This document shows, one piece after another, positions 39,341 through 54,220 of a stretch of DNA of 64,000 nt. The notes under the pieces were generated by a model. That model was not told where the DNA came from. It worked only from the letters and a program-made list of their open reading frames with translations, and did no database searches. The stretch's first letter is position 1, and the number at the start of each line of letters is the position of its first letter. Location of the stretch: positions 1,789,287-1,853,286 of the forward strand of contig VXAI01000068.1 of assembly GCA_013399305.1 (NCBI GenBank), read 5' to 3'. The stretch comes from Rostratula benghalensis (Eukaryota > Chordata > Aves > Charadriiformes > Rostratulidae). Made by a program: the position numbers and the translations under genes.

Positions 39341-39548
39341 TTAGGTGAACTTTAGAAAACACCAAGATGGAGCACTGGAAGGGGCTGCCCAGAGAGGCTG
39401 TGGAGTCTCCTTCTCTGGAGACATTCAAAACCCGCCTGGACGCATTCCTGTGTGACCTGATCTGGGTGTTCCTGCTCTGGCAGGGGGATTGGACTGGGTG
39501 AGCTTTCAAGGTCCCTTCCAATCCCTGTTTTTCTATGATTCTGTGATA
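39341..39548 (+). mobile_element. CR1 LINE 3' end
   Basis: Tail blocks 'actggaaggggctgcccaga', 'gaggctgtggagtctccttc', 'cattcaaaacccgcctggac' and 'caaggtcccttccaatccct', then TCTATGATTCTGTGAT, identify a CR1 3' end of a different subfamily from the 14.5-kb copy: 'gacgcattcctgtgtgacct' in place of 'gggactttgagcaacctggt'. It lies about 130 bases after the old LINE and is clearly less decayed, so it is a separate, later insertion. Confidence 0.93.
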
Positions 39549-42500
39549 CCCGAAATCAGTTTGCATTTTTTCCAGGCTAAAGAATGGTACACAAACCTAA
39601 CAGGGGAAATTATTGCAATTACTGCAGTTCTGCAATTGAAACAACGACATATTTGTGTGAGTGAATGACAGATTCTAGATATTCTGCTCATTTTATTGTC
39701 ATCTATCTGCCCATTGTAAAAGTCCACAAAATATCAAAGGTACATTACAGAGGGAACTTAGACCAGAGCTTGTCCAGGTAAAGTATTAACTTAAGAGATG
39801 GCATTGATGATGAAGCTAAATAATGAGAGTGCTTCACACAATGGAAGGTACTTAACCTGCTTAAGTGTCCATGACAGCAGCCATGATACAACATGTAAGG
39901 CTCTGAAGGCCAGGAAGGCAGAAATGAGCAGCAGTTTGACCTCTCTGGATGTAGAATGCCAGAAAGCTGGACAGTCTCATGCGCTGTTTGGTCACCTGTA
40001 CAAAGAGAGTTGCGTTCAGAAGAACACTCAGGGTTCTGTCAGTCAGTCAGCAGCTGAACAAGGCACAATTTTAAGTCTGGTCCTGAAACACAGGATCAGA
40101 AGCCAACCCTGGAATGGCTAGCAGTGGCTCTCAGGTGACCAACTGCACCTCGGGGTGCCAAAAACCCTGGAAAACCCGGAGTGGCCATGTGCCAGTAAGA
40201 GCAGCAGCCACTGGGAAGGAACCAACTCTGAAAATCTCACCTAAGAATGTTCCTCTCAGCAAAGTGTTAAGAATGAAAACACTGAGTTAGTTCAGCAGTG
40301 TTCAGTTTGCTTGAGTCATTATATTGACTCTGCTACCTTTTAACTGCACTTAAGTAGTTAACTGAAGCATTCCATTCACTTCATTTTATGGCAAATGAAA
40401 CAGGAAGGCTCACCTCACTATCATTCACCTATTATGTTGTCCCATACTAATTTCCCCTTAGCACTGTCTTAAATATTCTCATGTTTACTTCTCCAGGAAC
40501 TGTTTTAGTATTTCTTCATGAGTTTAGTTGCTCTCTTTAGGACTTCTTCCATTATTTCATATGCCTTTTGAGATGGAACAACTGAGATTGAACACTTTAA
40601 TACAGGCAAAGGTGTACTATAAATTCCTGTAATGATACTCGTTTTGTGTTAATACAACCTAACATCTCAATTTCTTTCTGGGCTGCACTGAACTGCCTTC
40701 TCTATACTGCTCCCTGCAATGACCAAGTCTTTTTCTCGGAGTTGTTACAGCTAATTTAGAATCTATCAGGTAGTATGATTAGTTCCAATTGTCCCTTCAG
40801 AATCAGTTACCATCAGCTGTCTACCCTGAAGCTCACCTGTCATTTATTACTGAATGCTCGATCACTGTTTGATCCTTCTGCATTCTTTGTATCTCCTCAC
40901 AGCTAACAAGCCCCATGCAATTTTACCTGGCCAATAAAAAAAATAAAAAAGAAAAGAAAGTACTATATATACCCTTTCCAGATAATTTTCACAAGTTCCA
41001 GTATGGGTTCTTACATTACTCAACTGTTAATCTGTTTCTCAAGTCTTTATTTCTTACCTTCTTAGAGCTCCATAATCCACAACATGCTTCTTTTGCTGAG
41101 ATTTATTTTTTTTTTTCAGAGTGCCTTTATCCAGTAAACTGTATTTACTATTGTAGCTACAAGACTTCCTCTCTTCAGGTCATGAAAGAATTCTAATAGC
41201 AGAGATAATGTTTTCCTTAACATGAACTATTTTGATTCATTCCTTGATAATATTTTATTGAAATGTTTCATAAAACTCCGTTCCAGCATGATGTCCACCT
41301 TTCTTAAGGTACTAGTCATGAGGCTGAGATTCACTCACTCAAACCATCTGTACTCCCTACATCTTCCCCTCTTCCCTTCATCTATTTGCTTTATCTTTAT
41401 GTTTGCCTTTCACTTAGATTTTCAACTATTTGAGGCTGGCTTTTACTCTTTTTTATATTTGGACAGTGTATAGCACAGTTGGATTGGAGCCTACACACAC
41501 TAGAAGTACCTTTAAAAGACAATAGTGACTTATTGCATGGCAAATGTTTCAAATAAAGTGATTTACTGCTTATCGAGTGCAAACAGACATTTCTATCTCT
41601 TCTGCTCAGGTACTTCTCTGCTCAGTTCTGCTACCAATAGAAATAATTCTTTTCTTTCCCAGTGATCCTCTGACATCAACACTGCACTGATCCAAAAGAA
41701 TGCCATTCTTAGACTAACTCCACTGGATATACAAGAAATTAATCTGGAGACTTCTGCCTATGCAGTTACCATCCTTAGACTTAAGATGGTATCAACTCAG
41801 ACAATGATTTTTCTTATCTCCACTTTGGAGTAAGTTTTCTCCTTTTCCCTAGAAGTTATTCAGGATAAAAAGTTAGAAAATTCTGTCATATTGGTACATG
41901 ACTCTCTACTGCCAACAAGGTGAACTTCTTGTTTGCAGAAGGAAATGATGCTTTAAATATTTTTACCAAATAAAATGCTATTTACACACATTAGCAAACA
42001 AGCTCACCTGATCAATTATTGACACTACACACTCACAGGGATTGTGCCTTGCCAAAAAGCTACCTCAGACCACTTCATTGCACATGAGGAACAACCAGGA
42101 TGATCAGTTCACAAATTTAGTATTTACTGCTAAATAATCAACCATGGTAGATGGTTACGATCCTCTGTGTGAGTTCGTTGTAGGAGTAGGAATAATAAAG
42201 AATGCACCAGAGCAGATGTCCAGGGCATACTCAGAAGATGACACAATCAAGGACCCCATTTCCACTTCCACACCTTGATTTATCAAAGGCAGGAATATGA
42301 AGTCAAAGACCAGCAAATTAAGAGGGACATCTCATAGGAAGAGAGGATGAAAGTCATCTTGCTGACAGAGGAGAGATTCCAGGAGAGTTTCCAAGGAAAC
42401 TGTGGCATCTTTAGGTTCAGGGAATTGTATGACTAAAGGAAAAGCCTAAAGCAAGATATATATGTCATCACTTGTTGTACAGATGCTTTCATTTAAGTGA

Positions 42501-45500
42501 ACTCTGTGCTTCAAAGAGGCTGTAGAGTCATTGTTCTCAGAGAAAGCAGAACTGCAAGGTGTGAGATTAAGACAGATTACCTGTCTACACTCCAGAAGAG
42601 AAAGAGGGTAACTGTGTTTCTCCATCAAGATAGAGGCTACCTCAGAGAACAGTAGATTAGAGATAGGATTCAACAACCTGGTAACTGTCATAAGCAAGCA
42701 CAAACACTTTGCCAGTGTCTGCCTTGTTGTGTAAGTGCAGATCTGAGCCCTCTTACCACATCACATCTCTGACTGTCATCAACACAGCCTGTTCCACTGT
42801 CAAACTCAGGAGAAGGCAGCCTAAACACCCTCTCTGCCTTAACAAGAGTTAAGTCTGAGTTCAGGCTTGTGTGAGCCACGCAGATTGGGCCTGGAAAGGG
42901 CTAAGCACTTTGCAAACCAAGCTAGAAGCCATCCAAGCTTTCCTCTTCTTAAATACGCTCTGGATTAACTGACAATGTCCAGCAATATTCTTATCTCTGT
43001 ATAAAGACTACACTGGACATAGAAACGGCAAATACTAGTCATAAAAAATTCAAATAGTTTAAAATTCTTTGTTTCCTGGTGTAGACACAGCTTTGGAGCT
43101 GTGGAGCTATGGCGCTATGGACAAAATACCCACAGTCAGAGCTCACACTCAGCTTCCCTCGTGGGGGACTGGCTGCTCGTAGTGCAGTTGGCTGTTATCA
43201 TGTCAGGACTCTGCTCAGCAGTGAGTCACCAGATCTACTGTTCAGACCACAGAGTGGATCAGTGCCAAGATGAATCACTCTACTTTTCATCTCCTAGTGT
43301 CTGCAGAACCTTTTAAGTTTTATACATCGGGCTATTGTGGAAGGAAAGAACAAACAAAAGAGCACCAAAGAAGACATGAAATAATGTCTAATGAAATGAG
43401 ACCATTTCAGAATAGCAAGAAGTTCCTGTAAGTACACCATTCAGCACAATCTTAAACTCTAGACCACACTTACCACCAGGCTTGTTGCAAAATGTGGGAA
43501 TAAGCAAGTTCAAATAAAAGGAGCCATCAGCATCACAGGTCATAAGTTCTACTAAAGATCCCTAAAAGCCTTGAACACAGTGGTTGTAAGAACAAGTCAG
43601 TATTACATTAAGTAACCCAAAAGAGCTAAAGATATAAATAGACATCATCATATCAATCAGCATATAATTGATGGATGGATTTTTATGATCATACCATAAG
43701 CAACTGAACATGGTTCTGGGAATGACCTTGAGAGATAGTTTGGCCCACCTATTCCTATACAACACCGGGATGTAACACTTAGTGATGATGTGTTCAGAAA
43801 AACTTAGGCATTGTTATAAAAACACAGGGTTTCACACAATTATTTCATATACTTGTCAGAATATCATGTACTCCAGTATCTGAGGAAATATAATACTATT
43901 CTCCTACATATAAAGATACTGGGAAAATGGCAATAACAGCTTAACAAGGTAAATGTTTATGAAGTCTCAACTAAGTAAAGCTTACAACTCATAATTCATG
44001 TAAAACCAAAGAGCACTCTCAAAGAATTTCAATATGATCTTCATTTTAAGTGCCAGCTCTGTTCTTACACGTACTGTTTGTTTCAATAAAGGGTAAGTTA
44101 AAAGAAATCTGGAAATGCTGATGAGATGCCAGAGTCAACACTGACGTGGCATTTTCTTTCTAAGCTTCTGTTTTCAGAAACAGCAGCTTTGAACTTCACC
44201 TTCTGCGGGAAATTGCTCATGCTTATTCTCAACATAGAGATAAATGATCCTTGAGGGAAAATTTCAAGAAAAGCCAAGCCCATATGTTTTAGTGAGCACG
44301 TGTAGAAAGTGTATCAGGCACTTAACAGTGCAATCCTGTGTATTCATCAGACCAGTGATCAAAGTTCCTGCAAGTTTCCTTCCTCTCTCATCTACACCTG
44401 TGCCCAAAGCAGGGAAGGAGCAGTTTACAGTCCCTCCTCAAGACATGATAAAAGAGTTCCAAACCAATGATAAAACTTTGAAATTATGTATGCACTGTGT
44501 ATTACCAATAAATTTGTGCTAGAGCTCAGGCTGCAATCTGCACTTGATACACAGCGTGCATGTACTTTGTCTCAGCTGGACAGAGGAAGATCAAACAGGA
44601 TCTCACATTAAAGCTCTGCAAGAGATAGCCATAGCTCACCTTTTCCTTAGTACTTATTGATTTAAACCACAACAATATTCGCTTTAGTGCAGAGCTTTCA
44701 CCAGTAGATTTCCAAACAGTTTGCACAGGGAGTTAACAGTATTATCGCCATTTTACAGTTGTGAAATCTGAAGTAAAGGGAGGTAAAGGGCTTTGTCAAG
44801 AGTCAGACAAAAACCCAATGGACTGAAGGAAAGGCACATTAAGTCTGGCACACGGGCGGTGTGAAGAGAGGACAGAACTCTACCAGTGCAGTTGGTGGAC
44901 AAGAGGTGCTAAAGGAACACAAGACCCTGAAGGAGCAAAGAGAAAGGTAAACGTAGAGACAAGGGTGATACATAAGTAGAAGCTTAATAGGGAGATCAGG
45001 AGCAGTGCAGGAGATAGGAGCAGATGCAAAAGGAATTATCGGAGCCAGTGAAAAGTGGATGGCAAGAAGAGTGTAAAAAAGAAAAAATGTAAAAAGGAGC
45101 TGTTTGGTATGGCCCATAAAAGGTTCCTGAAAGACCAGGAAAGAAGAGGCTGTCACAGTCCAGATAAAACCAATGACACACGTTGGCAAAAGAGGTCTGA
45201 AGCTGTGCTCAGGTGGTTTCTGACCTGTGTGACTCAAGGCTGTTGGGTTTTTTAACTTCAAGCTGACACTGATGCTGCAACCCACACTGAGACTCTGCTA
45301 AGTGTGAAACAAAGGAGTCGATTTGCTTTTCATGTTTCTCTTCTGCTCTAGTTAGATTTTTCTCCTGGGCAGTTTTCTCTTTTGTGCTGATTTATTCTCT
45401 CTCCCATCACGTTTCTTCTCCTATGCTGCTCTTTAGTATCAAGTTCAATGTTCCTTCTCAGATTTTGTGAGAGTGCTTCCCTCCCAGGACGGTACAAGGA

Positions 45501-48500
45501 TTTTTCATTTAAATTGATTTAAGCTTTAGTTTTGCAGTAAGAAATTTTTCTTCTCTTCTGCATCCCCATGACCAACACTTCTGCCCTTTACCTCAATCAA
45601 CATGATAATGGCATTTGTGCTGCTATGCACAAACCATCTAGCCTTTATGTCAGAATATTTTGTGGGGAAAAAAAAAAACAGAGCGACAGAGAGAATTCAT
45701 CCATTTTAGATGCACAAAGACCAGGAAATTTTCTCTTACTCTCTATCACTGAACATGTCTGTGCATTTCATATACTGATCTATATCAGTTTAGAAATGGA
45801 ACACAGTATGAGAGCAACATCCTTGCATAGAAGCAGTTTTATTCATATTTGGGCATTTCTTCACTGCTGGAAAGCAATGGGTAGGCATAAGACCCTGTTA
45901 TTGCAATTTCAGGGGTGGAGTGCAGTAATTTACCTATACAAGCTTGTATGCTGGTACATACATGGTACACACCTTTAAACAGTACAAAAACACACAAATT
46001 TTAGACCTTAATACTATGTATAAACACAGGCCCAAAACTCCCAATCATCTAGGATTTAGAATTACCAAAATCTTGTCCTCCTTGCTTGAAACTGCAAACA
46101 CTTGCTTTTTCACAGTGGCCTGGAAAGGATATGAAATATGAGCTTTGCCATTTTGTCCTTCTTCTCCCTCATGCCCACGTGCAGATAACCAAAAGACCAT
46201 TTCTTGATGGTGCAAAGAACATTTAATGCATGTGGCATGTTCGATCTCTCAACTTGTGCGAGGGCTTTGCTGCCTGCCGAACCCAGATGTCTCTGTCTGT
46301 GACAGTGAGTGTCCCTTCTTGCCTGTTAAAATTTTAAGGTGCTTTTGAAAACAGCTTTTCTAAGCCACAAACCTCTGGGGGTTCTTCCATGTGCTCCTTA
46401 AGAATCAGAAACCAAAAGTAGTAAGGTGCTGTATTTGTTTTTAGAGTATGTAATATTACCAATCTATCCCATTTTAGAAGCTCAGCCTGACTGGAATTTA
46501 GGAATACATCCATAAAATTAAGTATTGCTTAGTATGTGTTCTGAAGTACATACTGTATTCTTCTGGTGTTTGTTAAGCATTACTGATATTTCTCTGATTT
46601 GTATCTCCTGAGACCTTTTCAATACCTCTAAAACCATTTCCCATCTGATACATGCATGAGTGTTAGGCAATTCATCTCACTACTGCCTTTTTGGTGTCAC
46701 AGAGTATTTTTTCTCATGATTATCCACATATGCTGCACTTTTAATGTTGTTTTGGTCACAAATTAATTAAAGCTATTGTAAATTCATGCTGATAGCCCTC
46801 TGCAGAACACTTTTACAACCAACCTTTCTTCAGAAAAAAAAAAAGTCATAAAAAAGAAAAACTTTACACCCTTTTACAACAGTTTCATGGATGAAAAGCC
46901 ACTGAGAACTTTATTAAAGATGTCTGTTACCAGACACAGGGATAGTTGAGAAATACACAGACACTGACATATTTCTGGACATAATTCCTTGAGCAAGTGC
47001 TTGAAGAACTGTGGCTCCCATCAAGATCTTATTCTGAAAGGCTTGGCTTTGAAAAAAGGGTCATGAGTGAAAAAAAAAAAAAAAGGCAAGAAGGATCCAT
47101 TCCTGGCTGCAAAGCAGAATCGTTATGTGACTTTGGGGAATCTACATACAACCACATTTTCAGCCAATCAAGTAAATACTCACTTTGATTTTTATATTTA
47201 ACTTGGGACATCACATTACTGATGAATTGGCATTCCTGCTAAGGTCCCAGAAGAACTCAGAGCTTGCTACAGTGCATCTCAGCTTAGCTGCTTCCCTACT
47301 AAAATCTCTGAAAATCTTTCTGCATCATCTTTTGCATCATCTTCCTTGCATCTCTCTCCAAGTGATGAATTGAGGACTCCATAGTTAATGTTGGTGAAAC
47401 ACAAAGGTCTTTGGGTGGGTCATTCTCCATAGACAAAAAATCTTATCCCAACCTTGGGAAAATTATTTTTTTCTACTATATGACAAAAGATAGTAAGTCA
47501 CACAGGGAAAAAACCACCACAATGTAGCAATATCTTTCAGGAGCCAGTTGCAGATAAAGCCTAGGACAGTTTCACTTAGACACCGTCCACATCTCCTGGG
47601 ACTGCTTCACATTACTGCCAGCATTCTGAGGAGTCATCTCTGAGTAAAGTCATTACCTTCTTTACTTCAGAGAATCTATATCCAGAAGGTATACATTTTA
47701 ATGAGAGTAAATAATCTTTTCTCACACAGCTCGTGCTATCAAAGTCTTTTATGGATAAGAAAGTAAACAGTAGTCCTTTCAAAATGTAAAAGTAAAGCTG
47801 AAAACCAAGTGAGAGGAAGTATGTCTTCAAATATGTAATATTTTTTTCAAATTATATCACTATGTTTGTCTCATTAGAGAACAATATAAAATAATAAATT
47901 CCTACACATCAATATTTGTTTTGCAAAGAACAACAACATCAAAATCAGATCTCCTTTAACTTGACTGCTGAAATGGGTTTTTTCTTCTCAAAAGTCCTTT
48001 CATATGAAGTACTTTGGATCAAATAAAAAGATTAAGACTTAAACTAATATTTCCACAATATCCAGATCTTCTGAGCTCCCCAGGTATAAAGAGAAATTTA
48101 AAAAGATACAACACAACTTGAAGTCAAATAATTAAATCAATTTTTTTACTTTATACTCTAAGAAAACACCAATACTTCTGGCGAGCACATGGGATAAAAT
48201 TGAGAACCTTTTTTTAGAAATTTATATGCAGAAAAGAAGATCAAGGCATTGCCAAAAAGTGTCACTTGCAATTTCTTGTATCAAGTCCTCAAGAATGGGC
48301 ATCCAAACAATATATGCCTAGAGGTAATGACCAGGAAGGAGTAACACAACTTCTAGAACACTGCTTTGCCTTTACAGCTGGTCCTGGATCCGCTTTTCAC
48401 CACCACAACACATTTCTGACATGCACATAAATATCCATTAAAGAAGCTTAATAAATAGTGCAGCATGGGCTGCTTTCTTCTGTGCATATCTCACTACCAG

Positions 48501-51500
48501 CTCGCCAAAGGCAGATCAGAAATGCAGCTTTACTTATATAATGATTTAATTTAATAGCAAGCTATGGAAGACTGCCAGCTACATCTGCTCATTAACAGGC
48601 TGGAACACCCTCCGGTGGTTTTCACTGCCTTTTCTTTCAAGCAGCCCCAGGGTGTTAGGGTGTTTGTTTTCTACTTCACTTGTACATCTCCCTCCATGAT
48701 AAAACCACTGTGCAATACGCGCGGGTGTTTGCCATATATTATTGCCAGCATTTCCAGACCTTGTTTTCCAACTTACTGAAGTAATTAGTGAATCTCAAAA
48801 TGATGTGCACAAGAACATACCTCTTCAGTTGTGCAGTTCTACGAAACAGGGAGAGTCTGGATTTAATAAAACTTCTCAATTTAGGTTTGTCTGCTCGGGG
48901 CTCTAAGGATCAAGAAAAGAGCACTCTTTTAATATTGAAAACAACATTTTAAGGAAAGACCTTATATGCAAGTCTAAAGATGAATCTTTATAGAGGACTT
49001 ACAGAAAAGACATGTCTCATTAAGTCTGCAGAGCATAACAAAGCAGGAAGAGGGTGATATATATGGTTATACTGTGCAAACTCAAAATATACAAAATCAC
49101 TCCCTTATTGAATTAGTTCAACTGATACTCACATTTGAAACAACACATATTCTAAAATAACTCACTTTTTTTTCACCTATCTTTAGGTTCCCAATTTTGA
49201 CATTAAAATACCATACTTACAGACAACTAATTACATACAAAACATCTTAAAAGAAACAGAAAATTCAGAATTATGCTTATGTTTCTTATTTAGGAAATCA
49301 AAGATACAAGCTGAAGACACAAAGTGATTGCAAAATTTCTCTTTTATGCATATAAATTACAGAAACGTAAAAGGAAGACATTCATTCAGCTCTATTATTA
49401 ATATTTACCTCTAAGCCTAACAGAACTTACACTGTGTCTGTCAAAATCCTGAAAATTATTTTTTTCCAAGTCTTCAAATACTGTGCAATGGATTTAAATC
49501 CACTAAAGGAAGATTTCCCTTCAGATCCATAGCATTGTATTCAAGTCATTCAGGGATATTTGCAAATTTAAGTCTGTAGTACTTTCAAACCTCATTACTT
49601 TAATGGAATTTTAGATAATGCACACCAACTGTTTGGAATTACCTGTCTACATCAGTGACACATCAAACTAGTCTTTCTTGCTGCATCAAGATCTTGTGGC
49701 TGTAAATGGGAATCACTGGCTTATTTCCATCATTCACACTTTCAGTGCTGTGCTCTCATTCCCCATTTAAGCCAATGAATAAATAATAGATATTTTGCCT
49801 ATTTTCTGTCAAATTAAACTTTACTTCAGTTGGTCCTTGGATGTTCTTTCAGTTCCACTGAGAGGAAAAAGAATTCACAAGTGGTTATGTTTGCAGAATT
49901 TAAATTTAGCAACAAGTCTACGTCTTCCTAAGCAAATGAGTGTATTATGCCAACTCTACCACTACATGCAAGCAAAAGCAGAGGCTGCTTGATTTCTCTG
50001 TCCCAGCCTAAGCCTATTTTATGGCTACAAAGGAAATATTTGGGTCCAAAAAAGGATCAGAGACACTAAGCATCCAGAATCCCACAAGTGCCAACTATGT
50101 GGCAAATCTTCACATTATATTTGTTCTTTCAGCTTTAAATTCTCTAGCCTCAGGATGTACGCCAGCTACTCACCCCAAGAGATTGGGAAGGAATATATTT
50201 CGTACTGGTCTATTACTGAGCACTTTCTCAGGAAGCATCTGTGGCCTGTGTATGCTTCCCAGATTCCCAAACCCCAGCATATGTGGGTAACTTCATTCTC
50301 TCCAGCCCCCCCAACAGGGAGCCTGGTGCTTCCTTGGGCTATTGGAGAGATCAACAGTAAGAAAATGGAAATATGAGAGACAGGAGGGCAAAGTGTCGTG
50401 CAGGGGCAGCACTGGGAGTGCTACATCCCCTGAGCTCAGAAGCTTCGCAGAACCAGTCAGCCAGGGCTGAGACGGGCATCACTAACCTGCCACCACCTGA
50501 GAACTTGTCCCAAAAATGGAACTACTCATTCCCAGGCACTTAGAGGTGGTGTAAGGGAGTTACAGTAGGTGACCTACTTACAGATTCTCTAAGTGACAGC
50601 TCAGGTATGCTATTCTTGAAGAAGTAGGATAGTTTTCTGGGCCCTTGTGACTCTGAACAGCCACATGCCCACAAAAGTGTGTGGACAAATACTCAAAGCA
50701 CGCTTCGTTCACTTCTCAAAAAACTCACTTTTCAGAATATTCTTCCCACTTGTACAACAGGGAAAACAAAACAAATTTATGAAAACCTATACAAATTTCT
50801 TTTCCCATGCAAAAAGACTGTTATTTGCCAGAGGTACTAAGATAAGTATGCCATTTTCCCATCGTGTACATATAGGAACTCCCTACCCAGTGTATGTTCT
50901 TTTCAAAGGCTTCTCTGGGAGACTCCTTCACCCATCTAAGCTATAGCTCTCTGTATCTTCCATCTAAATTCAGTAATCAAATACCTGGTAAATTTTCACT
51001 TCCTTCTACAGGAAGTAGAATAATCACTGTGAGAACTGGAAAAAATTCTTCAAACTGGATAAGCAAACCCAATCAGAATTGGCCAAAATCACCGTGAGAC
51101 AGGGAACAGACCACTAAAATACAAAAATCCTTGCCTGGCAGTCTGGGAGGGGGAACTCCTTCCTTCTTCTGTTAATATACTAGTGCTGCAATTTACATGG
51201 CTACACCTGCTCCCAAGATTAATCATGCAATTTTGTGTTACATGCAGGTCCTATGATTAGAGTGGAGTATTTTCACACACAAACTGGACCTTCCTGCCAT
51301 GCATGAGCTCAGCTTTAAGCATCGCACTGACTTCCACAGGTGCAGCTGGAATCTGCTGTATCTGAAAGGCTACAGGTGAGCACTTAGGAGAATCCCAGCT
51401 TGAGACTGCATAGCTTTGGATGCTGTTTAGCCATGTCCAGTCTTTTTTTTTTAGAAAACATTGTGAGGATGGTTGAGACAAGGCAGCTTTTTCATCTAGG

Positions 51501-53411
51501 AGTTTACAGACCTCCTCCCTGACTTTCCATCTGGCTTGTGGTTGCCTTGTACAATATCAGAAGTGTAGTCTCTTTGCCAAGTCCCTGTAGTCATGAACAC
51601 AAGAAATTGCTGTTCATCTTGTCAGCACCCTGTACTGGTGGTGATACCAAATTATATTGATACTGAATTTTTTTGAAATTCTTTTTTATTGAACATCTTA
51701 TGACTAAGCCTTGCTATTTAAGCTCTATACAAGTCACAAAAGAAGTTGCAACGTAAATACCAACAGCAAACTACACTTACATACTCCTACTTAATGCAGC
51801 TGTAGAAGCTAACAACACAGAAAAAATTCTTTTACTTGTGCTTGGAACAGAAAATAATTTAAATTATTGGGAAACTTAGCTTTTTAGATGTCATAGAAAA
51901 CACATGAGGTGTTATATCCTAAATGGCTACTAACAAATTGTACAGGAAACCCTAACAACGAATGTTAAGGGATTTTGCATCCAAATTTATTCCTCGGATT
52001 TAAGTTTTAGGTTGGATCCCAAACAAGAAAGGGTATTTTCCAGTATAAAGAGATGTCCCTTTCCTGAACCCCCTGACCTCGCAAGACTTATAAGATTTAG
52101 GACCAAATCTTGTGAGAACACCATGTTAGAATTATACTTCATTCATGTTAAGACACAGCCTTTATGTTCATCCTCAAAACTTACTGCTCTGCACCTAACC
52201 CTAATCTGGATCTAGATTTTCACAAAAGGTATTAAGGGATAGGCTGCTCTGTCTCTGAATCTTTGAACACTTCATAGGATTTTATTTTAACCTTCCAATT
52301 ACAGAAACCACGAAAGCATGCACACTTGTTAGCTACTTTTAAAGCTGTATCTTCTACAAAGTGTTACTCAACACAATAAAGATCAGACAAAACACACCTA
52401 AGGGATATCATAAAGCATTTTCATAGAAGGTCATCCTTTGACACCTTCCTGAATTTTAATGAAACCGACTTCCCTCTGCTGTTTTCACTAAACTTGTCAC
52501 ATGATTAGTTTTCTCCTACAGCAATTCACAGATGGATGATTTGATCAGCTGCTGTTTTCATGCGGTACAGAAAGATTTACCTCCTCTCTCCATCCTGTGC
52601 TACAGCACAAGCTGCAGAAGTGGCACCCGTGCTGTCTCTGACCTGCACCAGCATCCTCCAGACCAGAGGAATCCTGTGTTCAGCAGGTTTCAGTGGCATC
52701 TCTGGCTGGCTGTAAATTTCCCTCCCAGGGGAGGGAAAACATCGCTCAGAAACCAAGCCTTTTTTCTCTGGTGCTAGTCAGAGCAAGAAGTGCTTCAAAC
52801 ACCAAAATCTCAATAAGTGCTCTCCCTACTACAAGGTAGTAATTTTTTCTTAGACCAGATTTTGCTCCTCTGAAAGGATGTTATGTACTGTCTTCTGTTT
52901 ATTTAGCGAAATTCTCTCTTAGATGTATAAATTATAGTCACACAGACATAGGGCAACTGTTCAGAGGCAAAAAAGTCTCAGCAAATAAATATTAGTGCTT
53001 TTAGAGGCTTTCATGGGGTTTTTCACTTTGACATTTCTGTGTAATCTGGGATTAATACATCTGGCATTACACCCAAATGCCAAACACTAGGGAGTAGGTA
53101 GTTTTTCTTCCGCCCCTTTCCTTTCACACTTTAGCTTTACACCTCATTTTCTGTCACAGCCTTTGGGTGGCACCGTCCATCTCTTCACCTGTACACACCG
53201 AGGGACCCAGCTGCTTGTTCACAGAGGTGCTCCTACTGCCAGCTACACAGTAACACAGCCCTGACCACAATTCTCTGAGAAAGATGGGAGAATTAAAGAT
53301 TTGCATTTTTCCTAGAGTGAGACCCACGAGCAGTCAATGACACCTGCTCCCATGCCATGATGCGCCTTGACTGCAGCTTCGTCTGCAAAACCATGGGCAG
53401 ATCTAAAGGTT
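39549..53411. other. Unique non-coding sequence, no gene recognised
   Basis: Apart from a MIR remnant at 44735-44815 no feature can be supported. Two of the longest open frames of the window are here: 148 codons on the minus strand at 44839-45285 and 136 codons on the + strand at 45568-45978. Both lack domains, and the first has unrelated frames open on the opposite strand. A-rich tracts occur at 40937-40958 and 47069-47084. 48560-48780 retains CpGs (in 'caatacgcgcgggtg') in otherwise CpG-poor DNA and could be conserved. Confidence 0.55.
44735..44815 (-). repeat. MIR remnant, reversed
   Basis: The + strand reads 'attatcgccattttacagtt' then 'aagtaaagggaggtaaaggg' and 'ctttgtcaagagtcagac'. This follows a reversed MIR (attatccccattttacagat ... 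gaggcacagagaggttaagt ... cttgcccaaggtcacac) in order and spacing. Confidence 0.65.
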
Positions 53412-53797
53412 TGAAGCATATATTTGACAGGGTGAAGGAATTGGGGTTGTTCAGCCTGGAGAAGAGAAGGCTCTGGGGAGATCTTAGAGCCCATCCAGTC
53501 CCTAAAGGGGCTACAGGAGAGATAGGGAGGGACTCTTTATCAGGAGTGGAGCTTCCAGCTGAAAGAGGGAAGATTTAGATTAGACATTAGGAAGAAATTT
53601 TTTCCTGTGAGGGTGGTGAGGCACTGGGACAGGTTGCCCAGAGAAGCTGTGGATGCTCCATCCCTGGAGGTGGCCAGGCTGGATGGGGCTTTGAGCAACC
53701 TGGTCTGGTGGGAGGTGTCCCTGCCCATGGCAAGTGGGGTGGAACTCAATGATCTTGAAGGTCCCTTCCAACCCAAACCATCCTACAATTCTATGAT
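53412..53797 (+). mobile_element. CR1 LINE 3' end
   Basis: It starts in the late-ORF/3' region ('gaattggggttgttcagcct', 'ggagaagagaaggctctggg'). It continues through 'ttagattagacattaggaag', the 'gtggtgaggcactgggacag' block and 'gagcaacctggtctggtggg', and ends in 'gaaggtcccttccaacccaa' and an ATTCTATGAT terminus. It is the same subfamily as the 14.5- and 28.1-kb copies. Forward and reverse open frames of 60-120 codons across it are repeat-derived. It ends about 350 bases before the CpG-rich block. Confidence 0.95.
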
Positions 53798-54220
53798 ATT
53801 TTCATGGAAGCATTTTTCCATGAAACAAAGCATATTTCCAAAACTACAAAGCTTCCACGGTTTTTGTGCCGATTTCTCCATCCAAAGAAGACCCACCTCA
53901 GCCAACCCTAGCTGGCCTGGGCAGAGCCCGCCCAGAGAGCCGGGCCCTGTCAGCCACAGGGCAAAATGGGGGCAGAAATGAGGACAAACCTTGTCATCAG
54001 CACGGTCTTCTTGAGTGTTTCCCTTCCCAGTGCGCTCCTACCTCAGAGCCACCAGATCGGGCGGCACAAGTAACAACTTCCCAGCCTGGAAACGTAGGGT
54101 CGTCCCAGGCGGCCTAGGAGTTACAAATTATGGACATTTCCTTTAAAACAGGAGGCCGGGGCTTCCCACCCACGCACCGCTGCTGCCCCAGCCCCCTGGA
54201 ACCCCGCCGGACTCAGCCTC

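Noticed and set aside
44839..45285. 148-codon minus-strand open frame, the longest uninterrupted one in the window
   Set aside because: It has no recognised domain and other frames are open over the same bases. A frame of this length is expected by chance in 64 kb of this composition.
53540..53981. Frames of up to 124 codons on both strands
   Set aside because: They are translations of the CR1 3' end plus flank.
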